Of a stretch of 64,000 bases of DNA, positions 30,786 to 41,735 are shown in pieces (the stretch's first letter is position 1; every line of letters begins with the position of its first letter). Source of the stretch: Paraniabella hibiscisoli (GTDB lineage Bacteria; Bacteroidota; Bacteroidia; Chitinophagales; Chitinophagaceae); NCBI RefSeq assembly GCF_022512515.1, contig NZ_JAKWBK010000001.1, positions 1,612,001-1,676,000 on the forward strand. Direction: 5' to 3'. Under the pieces are notes generated by a model, which was given only the letters and a program-made list of their open reading frames with translations, was not told the origin of the DNA and searched no databases. The position numbers and the translations under genes are program-made.

Positions 30786-32777
30786 TCACATCAAAGAAAT
30801 ATTGATGCTATTGATAGCATCCTGAACTTCGTTATTCATGTACGCTCCGTCGAAGAAATAGGCACGACCGGTATTTACGAAGCGGTCGAGTAATTCTTTT
30901 TCATCTTCTTTCAATAAAGGCGCGAATAATTCATCTGTACTGATTTTTTCCACAAGTGCCTGAAACCTGGTTTCTGCGCCCGATTCTCTAAGCTGGTGAA
31001 GGCGGGCCTCGATAACCTGACGCTCCAGCGTTTCCCCAAAGAAACTAAGCTGGCTACGGTAGTCATTGATGATGCGAATATTTTCCTCAATGTCCTGGTT
31101 TAAAGCTTTATAAGCCAGGTAGTGTTCTTTATATTGCTCCAGCTGGTTATTTTGAATGGCTTTATGTAAGAAGTACTGAAAAATAGCGCTGTTGTTTTGA
31201 GCGATCTTCTCCTTATTACTTTCAATTTGCCCGTCAATTTGTTGTATGATTTCAGGAATACCCTGTTTCTTGTACTTATTACCGTCATAATCAAAAGTTT
31301 TTATGCGGTGCTCTTTATTATTCAACAAGAAGTTAAGTGTTTCCTTGTCGTTAGCAAGAGCTGTCATTTCAGTTGCAAGACTTAATTTATCGGTGCTGAA
31401 TAAATGGTTAGCACTGACTTCATGCTCCTTGTTATTAAACTGATCGAATTCAAAATTTTCGGGGTTAATATTATCGTAGTAGCCATTAAATACTTTAGGT
31501 AAGGTTGATCTTTTGAATGTGGAGAGATAATCCTCTTGAAATGCATCCAGCGACTGTATGTGAGGCACTTTTTCATAGTTGACAGATTGAAATAATTGCT
31601 CGGAAAAATAAACCTGGTAGTCTTCAATATGATTCAGCAGGTATTTTGCGATTTCGCTATCATCGGTTGTAGGTGTTGAATACTGTTGCAGGTTTTGTAA
31701 CCTGTCTTCCAGTCGGGGGTGCGAAGCCCATTGATCTTCAATATTCAGTTTGGATAAGTTCAACTTCGTAATATCTGTTAAAGCAATAGCAGGTACTCCG
31801 TTTTTTATTGCAATGTTTTCTTCTGTGGCAATAAAGTTGAGCAGCCAGGTCGATTTATCGTAAATATTGTCCGTTTTAATATTGGCTTCAATTTTTCCCT
31901 GGTAATAATTCAAAACACGGTCGCGAACACCGTCTGCATAAGGTAAGCGCAGTAGCGCATTCGACAAAAAATATCCATTAGTACTTATTGCTGCAATATT
32001 ATCTGCGTGAAACTCCATTTCTCTTGATAGCGCCGCGTGATTGATATTTAAAACCTGGTACAGTTGTCTCAAAATCCACTGAATAGCTTTAATGATATTG
32101 CCCGAGAGCACCACGAATACGGCAATAAGTCCGTGAATATTGGCAATGGACTGCATAGCATTACCATACGAATTGTTTTCATAAAGCAAATTGTGAATGA
32201 ACCGGTTGGTGGTGTAGATGTAGCTGCCAATCTTCATTGTTTTTTGAGAAAAATGCCCGAACTCATGTGCGATGACAGCTTTCAGTTCATTCTCTGTCAG
32301 TACATTCACTAGTCCAATCCCAATAGCCAGGTTTTTCTTAGTTGGGAAAAACAAGCTTAAAAAAGTGGAGTCATAAAACACAAAGGCGTTAACATCGCCG
32401 GCGAGATAAACTTTTTTGGGTTTGTCGGTGCCAATCTGTTCAGCAAGTGTATAGATCATCTCAAATAGCCGGGGCTCATCTTCCTGGTAAATCTCTTTCA
32501 GGTTAGATCGGTCTGCCTTTAAATTGGAGAAGAAAAATTTGAAAAGAAAGAAAAACACGATTAATCCGGTAGCCATCAATCCAATCGCCCCAATGATGCC
32601 CCAAAGCCCTCTGACATTGGTAATGATCGCCAAACCTATTTTTAAGCAATAAAACGCCAGGATAGCAGAAGCGATTACCAATAAAATATACACAATAATA
32701 AATAAGATAATAGAGAAGACCGACTTTTGGGCACTCCTTTTAAATTTATTCGATACGTTAGCAGTTATGTGAGACAT
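30786..32777 (-). CDS. M48-family membrane zinc metalloprotease (HtpX/Ste24-like)
   Basis: 663 aa, intact. Two transmembrane regions at about residues 20-48 and 58-84 precede the peptidase domain with AHEFGHFSQ (zinc His171 and His175, Glu172 base) and SREMEFHADN (third ligand Glu255). Two further hydrophobic segments lie between these motifs (LIAVFVVLSGNII). A long C-terminal region of about 300 residues is helical and soluble, with no match I can name. Family members act in quality control of membrane proteins. Monocistronic. Confidence 0.9.
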   Translation of the reverse strand: MSHITANVSNKFKRSAQKSVFSIILFIIVYILLVIASAILAFYCLKIGLAIITNVRGLWGIIGAIGLMATGLIVFFFLFKFFFSNLKADRSNLKEIYQEDEPRLFEMIYTLAEQIGTDKPKKVYLAGDVNAFVFYDSTFLSLFFPTKKNLAIGIGLVNVLTENELKAVIAHEFGHFSQKTMKIGSYIYTTNRFIHNLLYENNSYGNAMQSIANIHGLIAVFVVLSGNIIKAIQWILRQLYQVLNINHAALSREMEFHADNIAAISTNGYFLSNALLRLPYADGVRDRVLNYYQGKIEANIKTDNIYDKSTWLLNFIATEENIAIKNGVPAIALTDITKLNLSKLNIEDQWASHPRLEDRLQNLQQYSTPTTDDSEIAKYLLNHIEDYQVYFSEQLFQSVNYEKVPHIQSLDAFQEDYLSTFKRSTLPKVFNGYYDNINPENFEFDQFNNKEHEVSANHLFSTDKLSLATEMTALANDKETLNFLLNNKEHRIKTFDYDGNKYKKQGIPEIIQQIDGQIESNKEKIAQNNSAIFQYFLHKAIQNNQLEQYKEHYLAYKALNQDIEENIRIINDYRSQLSFFGETLERQVIEARLHQLRESGAETRFQALVEKISTDELFAPLLKEDEKELLDRFVNTGRAYFFDGAYMNNEVQDAINSINISLM

Positions 32778-32907
32778 CTTTTGAATTTGGTATAAATATA
32801 AGACGTTTTTTTAACCATACAAATGCAGCGCTATTAACTGTAAATTACTTTACATCAGTTCAACTCCCAGGCTACGAAATGCTAAAAACTGTTACATTTG
32901 CCTCCCT

Positions 32908-34191
32908 GTGTATAAGCTTTTGGCAACTATAAAAAAGACTGGCGTATTCTTACGCGTGACAAGGTAGGGCTTACCCTGATGTTTGTAATGCCCATTGTGC
33001 TGGCTATTGTCATTACCACTGTGCAAAACAGCACGTTTGAGCTGGTGAATGATAAAAAGGTACCTCTCTTGCTTTTAAATAAAGATGAAGGTGTTGCAGG
33101 CAAAGAGCTGGAAACAACGCTGGAAAAGGGCGGTATGTTTACAATTAAGAAACTGTCTGCCGGGCAGGATGAGGAGTTGCTAAAGCAAAGACTGCAAGAT
33201 AAAGATGCTTTGCTGGGACTGGTAATACCGCAGCAGTATTCAGCTGATGTTATGGCGAAATCAGAAAACGTTGCAGGGCAGGCATTACAATCTGTTGCGG
33301 TTAGTGCAGATGGTAGTTCGGGTTCCCAATTGCCGGCATCTGCTTCTGTTGTATTATTCTACCATCCTGTGTTACAGGCTTCATTCAGGCAGGGTATTGA
33401 CGGCGCACTGAACAGCGTGTTGCAGATTGTACAAAGTAAATATATAGTACGGCAACTGTATAGCGCTATCAATGATTCTGCGGCTATACCGGCCGACCTG
33501 GAACAGCAGATACTGACCAATCAAACACCTATACAACAGTTTTCAGTATCAAAAGATGGGGGCACACTATTGTAAATGCTACGCAACACAATATCCCTGC
33601 ATGGACAGTGTTTGCCATGTTCTTTATTGTCATATCGTTAGGAGCAAGTATCGTAAGAGAAAAGAACAGCGGTAGTTTTATGCGACTTAAAACCATGCCC
33701 ACTTCTATTACCCTCGCAATAGTATCTAAACAGATTGCTTACGTGATCATCACCGTTATGCAGGCGCTGGTTATTTTCTCCATTGGCAAATGGATATTCC
33801 CGCTCATTGGTTTACCGGGGTTAGATTTTCCTCAGGATAAAGCAAGTCTTTTACTGGTTATTATTTTATGCGGCTGGTGCGCTGCCAGCTTTGCTATTAT
33901 GATTGGCGTTTTTGCCAAAACCCAGGAGCAAAGTAATGGTATCGGTGCGGTTACTATTGTACTGTTTGCTGCTATCGGGGATTACTTGTGCCGGCATTTG
34001 CGATGCCACAATCGATGCAGAGCCTGATGCGCATATCTCCGCTGCATTGGTGTTTGGAAGCCTTCTATGGTTTGTTTTTGGAAGGAGGGAAACTCAAAGA
34101 TATTGTTACAATATTAATTCCAACCATAGTGATGATTCTGTTATTCCAGCTAATTGCACATTGGGGAATGAAGAAGCAGGGATTGGTGTAG
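32908..34191 (+). CDS. ABC-2 type transporter permease
   Basis: About 428 aa after repair. GTG 32908 starts MYKLLATIKKDWRILTRDK, the typical N-terminal amphipathic stretch of ABC-2 permeases, followed by the first helix (LMFVMPIVLAIVITTV), a periplasmic domain of about 190 residues and five helices (TVFAMFFIVISLGASIVREK; FAIMIGVFAKTQEQSNGIG). Losses lie in the A-run 32931-32936, G-run 33558-33562 and G-run 33975-33978. The ATP-binding subunit normally encoded directly upstream is absent: the neighbour is the M48 gene on the other strand. The ATPase must be elsewhere. Substrate unknown. Confidence 0.85.
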
Positions 34192-34203
34192 GTTAAGCAA
34201 ATA

Positions 34204-34332
34204 CAGTTGGCAGATGACAGGTGATAGTTGGCTGTTGACTGAAATAAAAGGTATTCGAATCGCAGGCCTTATTTGATACTCACCGTTTTATTTGTTGAAT
34301 ATTTTCGTCTATCATCTGTCATCTGCGTACTG
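34204..34332. repeat. intergenic inverted repeat (CAGATGACAG arms)
   Basis: Arms 34204-34227 and 34309-34332 match in 21 of 24 positions as inverted repeats, separated by 81 bp. They fill the gap between the convergent permease and lipoprotein genes. Confidence 0.7.
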
Positions 34333-34338
34333 CCATCT

Positions 34339-35022
34339 TTATATCGTCCATTGGTCGTGCACAACGCCTACCAGGTAATACTTTCCACCTATTTCTTTAA
34401 ACACTAACCTAACAGATTTCCAGTCGATACCTCCGTTCTTTTTGGAACCCGGGAAATGACTTTCAGTAAAATCGCTGCCTTCGTATTTAGATTTAAGATT
34501 GTTTATTGAATTGCCTGTTTCAATGAAATTATTAATATCATACTTTTCAGGCGCCACAAAATTGGCGTCGTATACAAACTTTTTAAAGTATTCGGCTGCT
34601 GTAAGACTTATTGGATCGCCGCTGCCATCAAAACTGCCCCAGTTTACCTTTTTGTTTTTATTAGTAGTAACCAGTGTATTGAACTCTTCCCGCGAAAATT
34701 TCCTGTCCTCGCCGGATACGGTTGCATAGGGTGAAAAACGAACCCCTTCTTCCGGGTGTATCAATGAGTCCAGCTTTGCATATTGCTTATCTTTAAAGAT
34801 GGTCAACACCTCTTTGGTAAGGCTGGTCAGTACAGAATCTTTGCTAAGCCTGATCTGAGCCGAGTCAGGCTGAGTTACAGTAACAAGTGAATCAGCGCGC
34901 TCGCCAATATCATAAGTAGTTGAATCTTCGCCGGGTTGGCCGCTGCCTTTTTTATTACAGCCGTTTTTACAGCCGGTGATCAATACGCTGCCCACCATCA
35001 AGAGCACAAAAAACTTCTTCAT
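34339..35022 (-). CDS. hypothetical lipoprotein
   Basis: 227 aa, intact. Signal and lipobox: MKKFFVLLMVGSVLITGC, Cys18, followed by a Gly/Lys/Cys-rich linker (KNGCNKKGSG) and an acidic stretch. The folded part starts near residue 60 with a helix (VLTSLTKEVLTIFKDKQYAK) and contains SLIHPEEGVRFSPYATVSG and GKYYLVGVVHDQWTI at the end, a pattern seen in small cystatin/NTF2-like periplasmic domains of Bacteroidota. I do not recognise a named family and the role is unknown. No operon partner is evident. Confidence 0.7.
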   Translation of the reverse strand: MKKFFVLLMVGSVLITGCKNGCNKKGSGQPGEDSTTYDIGERADSLVTVTQPDSAQIRLSKDSVLTSLTKEVLTIFKDKQYAKLDSLIHPEEGVRFSPYATVSGEDRKFSREEFNTLVTTNKNKKVNWGSFDGSGDPISLTAAEYFKKFVYDANFVAPEKYDINNFIETGNSINNLKSKYEGSDFTESHFPGSKKNGGIDWKSVRLVFKEIGGKYYLVGVVHDQWTI

Positions 35023-35092
35023 TGCAATAAGATTTTTCTTGGGATAAAGGTAAAATGCAATAGACTATAATAGTTATAACAAAGGCTTAAAA

Positions 35093-35446
35093 CTAAAATG
35101 GAAGGTCATCTTTAGAATCATCATAGTTTACATCGGGAGGCATTTCGTCAGCATAGCTGCTATTACCACCACCTGATGCGCCACCCGCTGCTTCCACCTT
35201 CCAGGCTTTCACATCTGTGTACCATCTGCCATTATATTCCCTGCTCTCCACATCGAAAGATATATTGAGGGTATTACCGATCTGGAGGGCACTTTCATTG
35301 ATCTTATCACCCCAAATAGAAATACATACTTTCTTAGGGTATTGTCCTCCGGTTTCCACAATAATGTCTTGTTTTTTCCATTCTCCATTCTTGCCCTGGC
35401 CTTTTTGCAGGGGTAACATCTGTACTAGTTTCGCTGTTAAATCCAT
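35093..35446 (-). CDS. DUF3127 (OB-fold) protein, SSB-like
   Basis: 117 aa, intact. The OB-fold-like domain (WKKQDIIVETGGQYPKKVCI, IWGDKINESALQIGNTLNI, WYTDVKAWKVE) is followed by a Gly/Ser linker and an acidic tip DDSKDDLPF, very like the C-terminal tip of SSB that recruits partner proteins. DUF3127 is a Bacteroidota family of unknown function; the tip suggests a DNA-metabolism role. The ATG at 35446 lies 16 bp after a good -7 box. Confidence 0.85.
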   Translation of the reverse strand: MDLTAKLVQMLPLQKGQGKNGEWKKQDIIVETGGQYPKKVCISIWGDKINESALQIGNTLNISFDVESREYNGRWYTDVKAWKVEAAGGASGGGNSSYADEMPPDVNYDDSKDDLPF

Positions 35447-35462
35447 AAAATATTTATTGGCA

Positions 35463-35470
35463 CAAAGATA
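35463..35470 (-). promoter_or_regulatory. -7 box (TATCTTTG) of the DUF3127 gene
   Basis: Minus-strand TAnnTTTG 16 bp upstream of the start codon at 35446. Confidence 0.5.
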
Positions 35471-35524
35471 AAGGCATTACCAATAGCCGGTAAGTTTCAT
35501 TGCGCTTTTCATTGCCCCGCGCAT

Positions 35525-35532
35525 TATTTTTG
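35525..35532 (+). promoter_or_regulatory. -7 box (TATTTTTG) of the S9 peptidase gene
   Basis: TAnnTTTG match with a TTG at 35500-35502 at a plausible -33 distance; 15 bp upstream of the ATG at 35548. Confidence 0.5.
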
Positions 35533-35547
35533 TAAAAATTGATTATT

Positions 35548-37968
35548 ATGCGCATTCCATCCATTGCAGCCTTAGCCTGCCTTTTGTTTACTATGCCTGT
35601 AATAGCGCAGGAAGACCTGGCCTATCAAAAGCCTTCAGCGTCTATTCTGGCTCTTACTGACTACGAGCCTGCCCCTTCTGTGTCTATGGATACGAAAAAA
35701 ACTATATGCTCTTGTCTTACAGGAGCGTATACAAAACCCTGGATGACCTGAACCAGGATGAAATGCGACTGGCGGGATTACGCATTAACCCGGTAACGAA
35801 TATATCCGCCACTGTTACTTACAGTAATAATTTAAAGATCCGGAAAATAAAAGATGTAAAGGCAGAACCTACCCAGGTATCGGGTTTACCAGCGAACGCG
35901 AGGATTACTTATATATCCTGGAGCCCTGACGATTCAAAGATCGCATTTACCAATACCACTCAGGGTGGGGTGGAACTTTGGATAATAGATGTAGCTGCCG
36001 CTACAGCAACAAAGCTTACTGAAGCTAACCTGAACGCCAATATGGGCATGCCTTATACCTGGTATAAAGACAACAAAACATTGCTGGTGAGGATGATCCC
36101 GGCGAACAAAGCTGCGTTGATCGACTCAAAAAAGATCTCCCTAAAGGACCGATCGTTTCCGTAGCCGAAGGTAAGGTGTCGCAAAACCGAACCTACCAAG
36201 ACCTGTTAAAAAATAAAACGGATGAGCAGAACTTTGAAACCCTGGTGAGTGCTGAATTATATAATGTGAGCATTACGGGTGATAAGAAGCTGTATAAAAC
36301 GGCTGACATTTACGATAACCAGTCTATTTCTCCGGATGGCAACTATGTAATGTTAACTACCATTAAAAAACCGTTCTCCTATATTGTTCCGCTAAGCAGG
36401 TTTCCGCAGGCGGCTGCTGTTTACGATTTACAGGGCAAAGAAGTGAAAATAGTTAACGAAAAACCGCTGGTTGAAATAATGCCAAAAGGTTTTGGGGCGG
36501 TAGTTACCGGAAAGAGAAACATGGCCTGGCGTGCTGATCAACCAGCATCTCTATATTTTGTGGAAGCGTTGGATAAGGGCGATCCTGCTAATAAGGTGGA
36601 TTACCGGGATGAGCTTTTTACCTGGGAGGCGCCTTTTACTGCCGCCCCGGTGTCTATTGCTAAAACAAAGCAGCGTTATGGGGGTATAGTTTGGGGCAAT
36701 GCATCAACTGCCATTTTATTTGATAGCTGGTACGACACCCGCAACCAGAAAACTTACCTGATCAATCCTTCAGCGTCTGGCCAGCAGCCACAGTTGGTTT
36801 TTGATCGCAACTACCAGGATATTTACAGTGATCCGGGGACTTTTGAAACAAAGGAAAATGAATATGGGAGAAATGTGCTGGCTATTGAGGGTGATAACCT
36901 CTTTTTAATCGGAAAGGGATTCACCAAAGAAGGGCAGTTCCCCTTTATCGACGAGTTTAACCTGAAAAATTTAAAAACAAAAAGGTTATATCAAAGTGCT
37001 GCTAAAGATAAAATGGAAACCATCTATTCTATAGAAGACCTTAAAAACGGGGTTGCTTTGGTACAGGTACAGTCTTCCAACGAATATCCCAATTATTATT
37101 TCCGCAATTACAAAAAGAAGATAGCGCCTATACAGATCACTTTTAATAAAAACCCGTTTGAAGCCATTGCCCATGTGCATAAAGAAGTAATTCATTACAA
37201 ACGTGCCGATGGAGTAGATCTTTCGGGAACCTTATACCTGCCGGCAGGATACGATAAAACGAAAAAAGAAAAATTGCCATTGTTGATATGGGCCTATCCC
37301 CAGGAGTTTAAAGACAAAAACAGTGCGGGTCAAAGCGATAAAAATCCCAATGAATTTACATTCCCTTATTATGGATCCTTTGTATATTGGGTAACCAAGG
37401 GTTATGCAGTTCTGGATGATGCTTCATTCCCGATCATCGGTGAAGGAGCGAAAGAGCCGAACGATAATTTTATTGAACAACTGGTTGCAAATGGTCGCGC
37501 GGCTATCGATGCTGTAGATAAACTCGGTTACATCGATCGAAGTAAAGTGGCTGTTGGAGGGCATTCTTACGGAGCATTTATGACAGCTAACCTGCTTACC
37601 CATTCCAATGACTACGCCTGTGGTATTGCACGCAGCGGTGCGTATAACCGAACTTTAACGCCCTTTGGTTTCCAGAGCGAGCAACGTAATTACTGGGATG
37701 TGCCGGAGATTTACAATACTATGTCTCCCTTTATGAATGCACAAAAATCAAAAAGCCGATTTTGCTGATTCATGGAGAAGCAGATAATAACCCCGGCACC
37801 TTTACGCTGCAAACCGAACGTTACTTCCAGGCGATTAAGGGGCTGGGTGGCCAGGCAAGGATGGTGATTTTACCTAAAGAAAGCCACGGTTATGCTGCTA
37901 AAGAAAATATACTACATACGCTTTGGGAACAGGAACAGTTTTTAGATAAATACCTGAAAGGGAAGTAA
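35548..37968 (+). CDS. prolyl oligopeptidase (S9) family secreted peptidase
   Basis: About 807 aa after repair. Signal peptide MRIPSIAALACLLFTMPVIAQ. An N-terminal beta-propeller (ITYISWSPDDSKIAFTNTT) precedes the alpha/beta-hydrolase domain with nucleophile Ser in VGGHSYGAFMTANLL, Asp in HGEADNNPGTF and His in KESHGYAA. Similar proteins are DPP-type or glutamyl peptidases of the Bacteroidota periplasm. Losses lie in A-runs at 35694-35700, 36128-36132 and 37743-37747. It is monocistronic, with its own promoter and a strong terminator. Confidence 0.9.
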
Positions 37969-37989
37969 TGCAATAGGTTGACAAACAGG

Positions 37990-38025
37990 AACGGCGTTAA
38001 CCCTGTTGTGGGGTTGACGCCGTTT
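37990..38025. terminator. bidirectional terminator after the S9 peptidase
   Basis: Stem AACGGCGTTAACCC / GGGTTGACGCCGTT (one mismatch) followed by TTTTT; separates the S9 gene from the convergent beta-helix operon, whose last stop codon overlaps the T-tract. Confidence 0.85.
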
Positions 38026-39496
38026 TTATGGATTTACCACAATAATAGTTTTGCTGTATTCTTTTTTCCATCCCCGTCAATCTGAGCAATACGCAGGAAA
38101 ATTTTAGTGTTGACAGATTCAGGCCGGCTGCCACTTTTCGAACAACCCCAAAGCGTGGCTGTTCCTGCAATGAGCATTATTAAGAATATCTTTCTGTTTT
38201 TTGCATCGATCAAAAAGCACAGCAAGAAAAAATAAATTAAAACCGGTAAAAACATTACCTGAGGAGCTTCTATAGTGTATTCGTAATGCAATGGCAGGTC
38301 TGAGTTACCACTTAATGCTAATGATTGTATGGTAGCCAATTTCTTAAACTGCTTTCCGTCAGCAGATACTTCAATATCGAAATAATCATTGTTTGTTTCG
38401 GTTAGTGTGCTCCATTTGACAAATAGATGCTGGTTTTGTACGGTTGCTTCTATAAGCCCAAAATGAACAGGCAATACGCTTTCATTTTCAAAAGCTCCCA
38501 TGTCTATATGGGATCCTGCTATGCGGTTCATGATTGCTAAATCCAGTTCGCCCGACTGCACAGCGTAGCCGGTTGTGTTGGTTTGCGGATCTCCCGCATT
38601 AATACAGGGACTGGCAGCCTGTAACTTGTATTCCGATGTAAAAAGCGGGGCTGAATTGATGTTGCCGGTACCGCTAAACCCTCCCTGGATATTAGAGAAG
38701 GCAATATGTATTGAACTGTTGGACAGGCTGGTAATGGAGTGCGTATTATCCCAAAAAATACTGTTTTGTATCAAAAAACTATTGGAGTTGTTGAAAATTG
38801 TATTGCCGTTAGCATTAGTGTAGGGATGATATATATAAACATTGTCGGCGATTGTGCAATTGGTTACGGAGACAACATTAGCTTGCGCCCATATAGCAAA
38901 TCCTGCAAAAGCAGCATTGTTGTAAAAAATACTGTTTTGTATAGAAGCACTACCATTAGTGAGAAATATACCTCCACCGTTACCGCTGGTTCTGTTGTCA
39001 AAAAAACGGCAGTTACTAATATTTATAACTCCATCGCTGCAAAACAATCCGCCCACACCAGTACCCCGCCCGCCGGTAATATTCATCCTGTCCAAAACCT
39101 TTTTCCCATCCCCGTCCATCTGAGTACCGAGCTACCATTTCCTTTTAAAATAGTGGGGGCGGTATTGGGGCTGCGTTCATGCAAACTGGTTTCGTTACCA
39201 GAAAATCCCCCATAGATATTTAAAGCTTTTGTTAGGTTAAACCATTGATTGTTGCCGGGCTGATAGGTTCCTGCTGCGATCCATATCGTGTCGTTATTTG
39301 CTGCAACATCTATTACGGCCTGCAGGTTATTGCTTGCATTAGCCCAGCTACTCCCATCAGCCGAACCGGAGGCTGACGGCTTTACATACCGGGTATTTTG
39401 TGCCCTGATGGAGAAAACAGAACCGGTTAGAAAAAGTAAAAAAGCAGATTGGAGGAGAATGTTTATTGATTTATATAAGGGGGATTTCTTTTTCAT
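38026..39496 (-). CDS. right-handed beta-helix surface protein with split Fn3-like domain and internal lipobox
   Basis: About 490 aa after repair. Signal peptide around residues 1-33 (INILLQSAFLLFLTGSVF). Parallel beta-helix with YVKPSASGSADGSSWANA at the start, VLDRMNITGG, NGGGIFLTNGSASIQNSIF and the anchor-Q-like LQAASPCINAGDPQ. Then a Fn3-like module (FVKWSTLTETNNDYFDIEVS, ADGKQFKKLATI) stops short. After it come TM1 (about 415-429), a basic loop (DAKNRK), TM2 (about 437-451) and LWGC (Cys452), a polar linker, and FLRIAQIDGDGKKEYSKTII, which looks like the missing last strands of the module. Losses: near 39121-39124 and T-run 38062-38067. It is 10 bp downstream of its paralogue in the same operon. 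Confidence 0.75.
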
Positions 39497-39506
39497 ACCG
39501 TTACGT

Positions 39507-41407
39507 TTATTGTTCTGATATCCTGAGAATCTTACTATAGGTTTTTTTACCATCTTTATCAACTTGTACAACTCTTAAGAATAAGTTGTTACTGTTGCCT
39601 GATGACTGATCCTGCTTCGAGCAGCTCCAAAATATTACTCCTGCAATGAGCAGTAAGGCCGCCAGTCCTGTTTTATATCTTTGCATACCAGCGGGGAGTA
39701 GAAGCAGCAATGTAAAAGTTGCCGCTCCCAAAACGGACATCAGTTGAGATATATCTGTACTATATTGATAGGTTAACGCTGTATTTGAGAGTCCTGCTAT
39801 TGCTCTTGATGCTACCATGGCAATTGTTGTAAACTTTTTTCCATCTGCCGATATTTCAATGGCAAAATGATCGTTATTAATTTCCGATTCGGTTGACCAG
39901 TTAATCAACAGCTGGCCGTTTCTGACAGCGGCTGACAGGGCTCCAAACACTACAGGCAGTGCAGTAGAATTGCTTTCATAAGCCCCTATATCAATAGATG
40001 TTTGGGCAATACGGTGATTACCTCCCAGGTCTCCGTTACCATAAGTGCTATTATTGTAAAAAGTTCCATTGCCTGAGTTGATGGCCGGGCTTCCGGGTTG
40101 CAGGCTAAAGTCGCCTGAAGCGGGATTGGCAAACGCGGGGTTGATTGTTATTATATTGGAACCTGTTATGGTTCCCTGGCGTGTGGCATTGAGAATAGAA
40201 TTTTCGATGTTGATGATTGGGCTGCCATTGCTTACAGCTATTATGTTGGCCGTGCCATTGTCCGTCCATAATATGGAGTTGTAAATATTGTTCGCCACAG
40301 GATTGTTCACATCCAGCGCACTGCTTCCCGGGTTGTACGCGGTAGTATTAACGAGCGTAAGGGTAGACTGAATGTTGTAAAAGGGAGTATAGTTGTTATT
40401 AGCGTAGGCCAGGCTGTTAACAACGGTTGTATTGCCTCCGTTTCTAACTGATACGGCCGTGCCCTTATAAGTTCCTGCAAAGCTTGTACCGGGGCCTATC
40501 GTATTATTGATAAATGAGGTACTATTTACTTTTAGTATTCCCTGGCCAAAAGTATTAATGCGGCACCCACTCCACCGTTGGCACCACCCTGGGAGTAATT
40601 ATCCACAGCATTATTTGAGAAGGAGCATTTGTCAACGATTACCGAAAATATACCGGGAACACCGTATCCGGCTGCATCCAGCTGCATTACATCAATTGCA
40701 GCCCCCGAATATCCTGCATAGTTATTTTGAAAGGTACATTGTTCTATACTAAGCGCGTTACTACCTGTAGATATGCCATAGTAAGTTAAAGCCCCGCTGG
40801 AAAAAGCGCGGTTATCCGTAAAAATGCAGTTTCGTATCAGTGGAGTAATATTGACGGAGCTGAAATTGCAGGAAATGAATATGGAGGAACCGGTGTATCG
40901 TGGGTATAATGAATTAAACACACTGCCTGCATTGGCGTTACCCTCCGAAAATGTGAAACCATCGACGATTAGCGAGTTGTCAATAGGTTGTGGGTTGGAA
41001 GGATTCAGCTCAATCACCATGATGTGATAACTATTATCGCTATTGGAGGCTGTTGCGCCAATATTACCACTTAGAATGGTTGGGTTGGCAGCAGTATTTC
41101 GTTGCGTTAAATTAGTTTCGGTACCCGCAAACCCACCGTATACCTGTAAGTTATTTCTCCTGATATTAAAAAAATGATCGCGGTTATTGGTGGTGGACGG
41201 ATAATAAGTACCCCTTGCTACCCATATTTGTGTAACAGAGGCATTCGCATGGGCTGCGGTTAGCGCCATTGTAAGGCTTTGATAAGCGTTTTGCCAGGAA
41301 CTGCCGTTGTTACTTCCTGTGGCGGCATGGTTTACATAAATGGTTTGAGAGAACAGGAGTGGGGCATAAAAGTTTAATACGAGCAAAAAGAATAAAAACT
41401 TTTTCAT
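39507..41407 (-). CDS. right-handed beta-helix surface protein with split Fn3-like domain and internal lipobox
   Basis: About 633 aa after repair; paralogue of the downstream gene. Start ATG 41407 gives MKKFLFFLLVLNFYAPLLFS, a signal peptide. The beta-helix (YVNHAATGSNNGSSWQNAYQ; LIVDGFTFSEGNANAGS; FTDNRAFSSGAL) ends with FSLQPGSPAINSGNGTFYNN. The Fn3-like part (LLINWSTESEINNDHFAIEI) is followed by TM1 (about 556-573), the loop QRYKTG, TM2 (about 582-595), FWSC (Cys596), a Ser/Asn/Gly linker and FLRVVQVDKDGKKTYSKIL. One base is missing near 40553-40557, well away from this C-terminal region, so the odd architecture is not produced by the frame repair. The upstream DNA has CGGACA repeats. Confidence 0.75.
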
Positions 41408-41538
41408 GATTGGGTCAATTTTGAAAGGGCTAAATAGAAGATTGTAGAAAAGCCGATGATCTTCACGAAGATTTATTTTGCAGGTGCTAAAGGTGAAGCT
41501 TTGCAACCGGGTCTCCAAAACGATGAAAGGATGAAATG

Positions 41539-41566
41539 CGGACAGAGGGCGGACAAAATCCGGACA
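41539..41566. promoter_or_regulatory. three CGGACA direct repeats phased at 11 bp
   Basis: CGGACA occurs at 41539, 41550 and 41561, exactly 11 bp apart, about 130 bp upstream of the minus-strand beta-helix operon. A second cluster lies at 41889-41905. This looks like a helically phased site for an activator. Confidence 0.55.
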
Positions 41567-41735
41567 ATCGTTATTTATTGTAAATCAATCACTTATATTT
41601 TGTATGAAATAAACAAAATAGAGGGGCACTTCTTTTTAGGGCTGTGATGAGTAATCTTGTTAATTGTTTGGATAGGGATATGCTTCGTTTCCGGCGGCTA
41701 TAAACCGGCTTGCATTTGTTATTTAAAGAAGGCGG

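Noticed and set aside
38062-39124. A roughly 25-bp near-identical block near 38062-38085 and 39101-39124 in the first beta-helix gene.
   Set aside because: Both code for a DGDGKK loop; the match is short and can follow from similar codon use rather than recombination.
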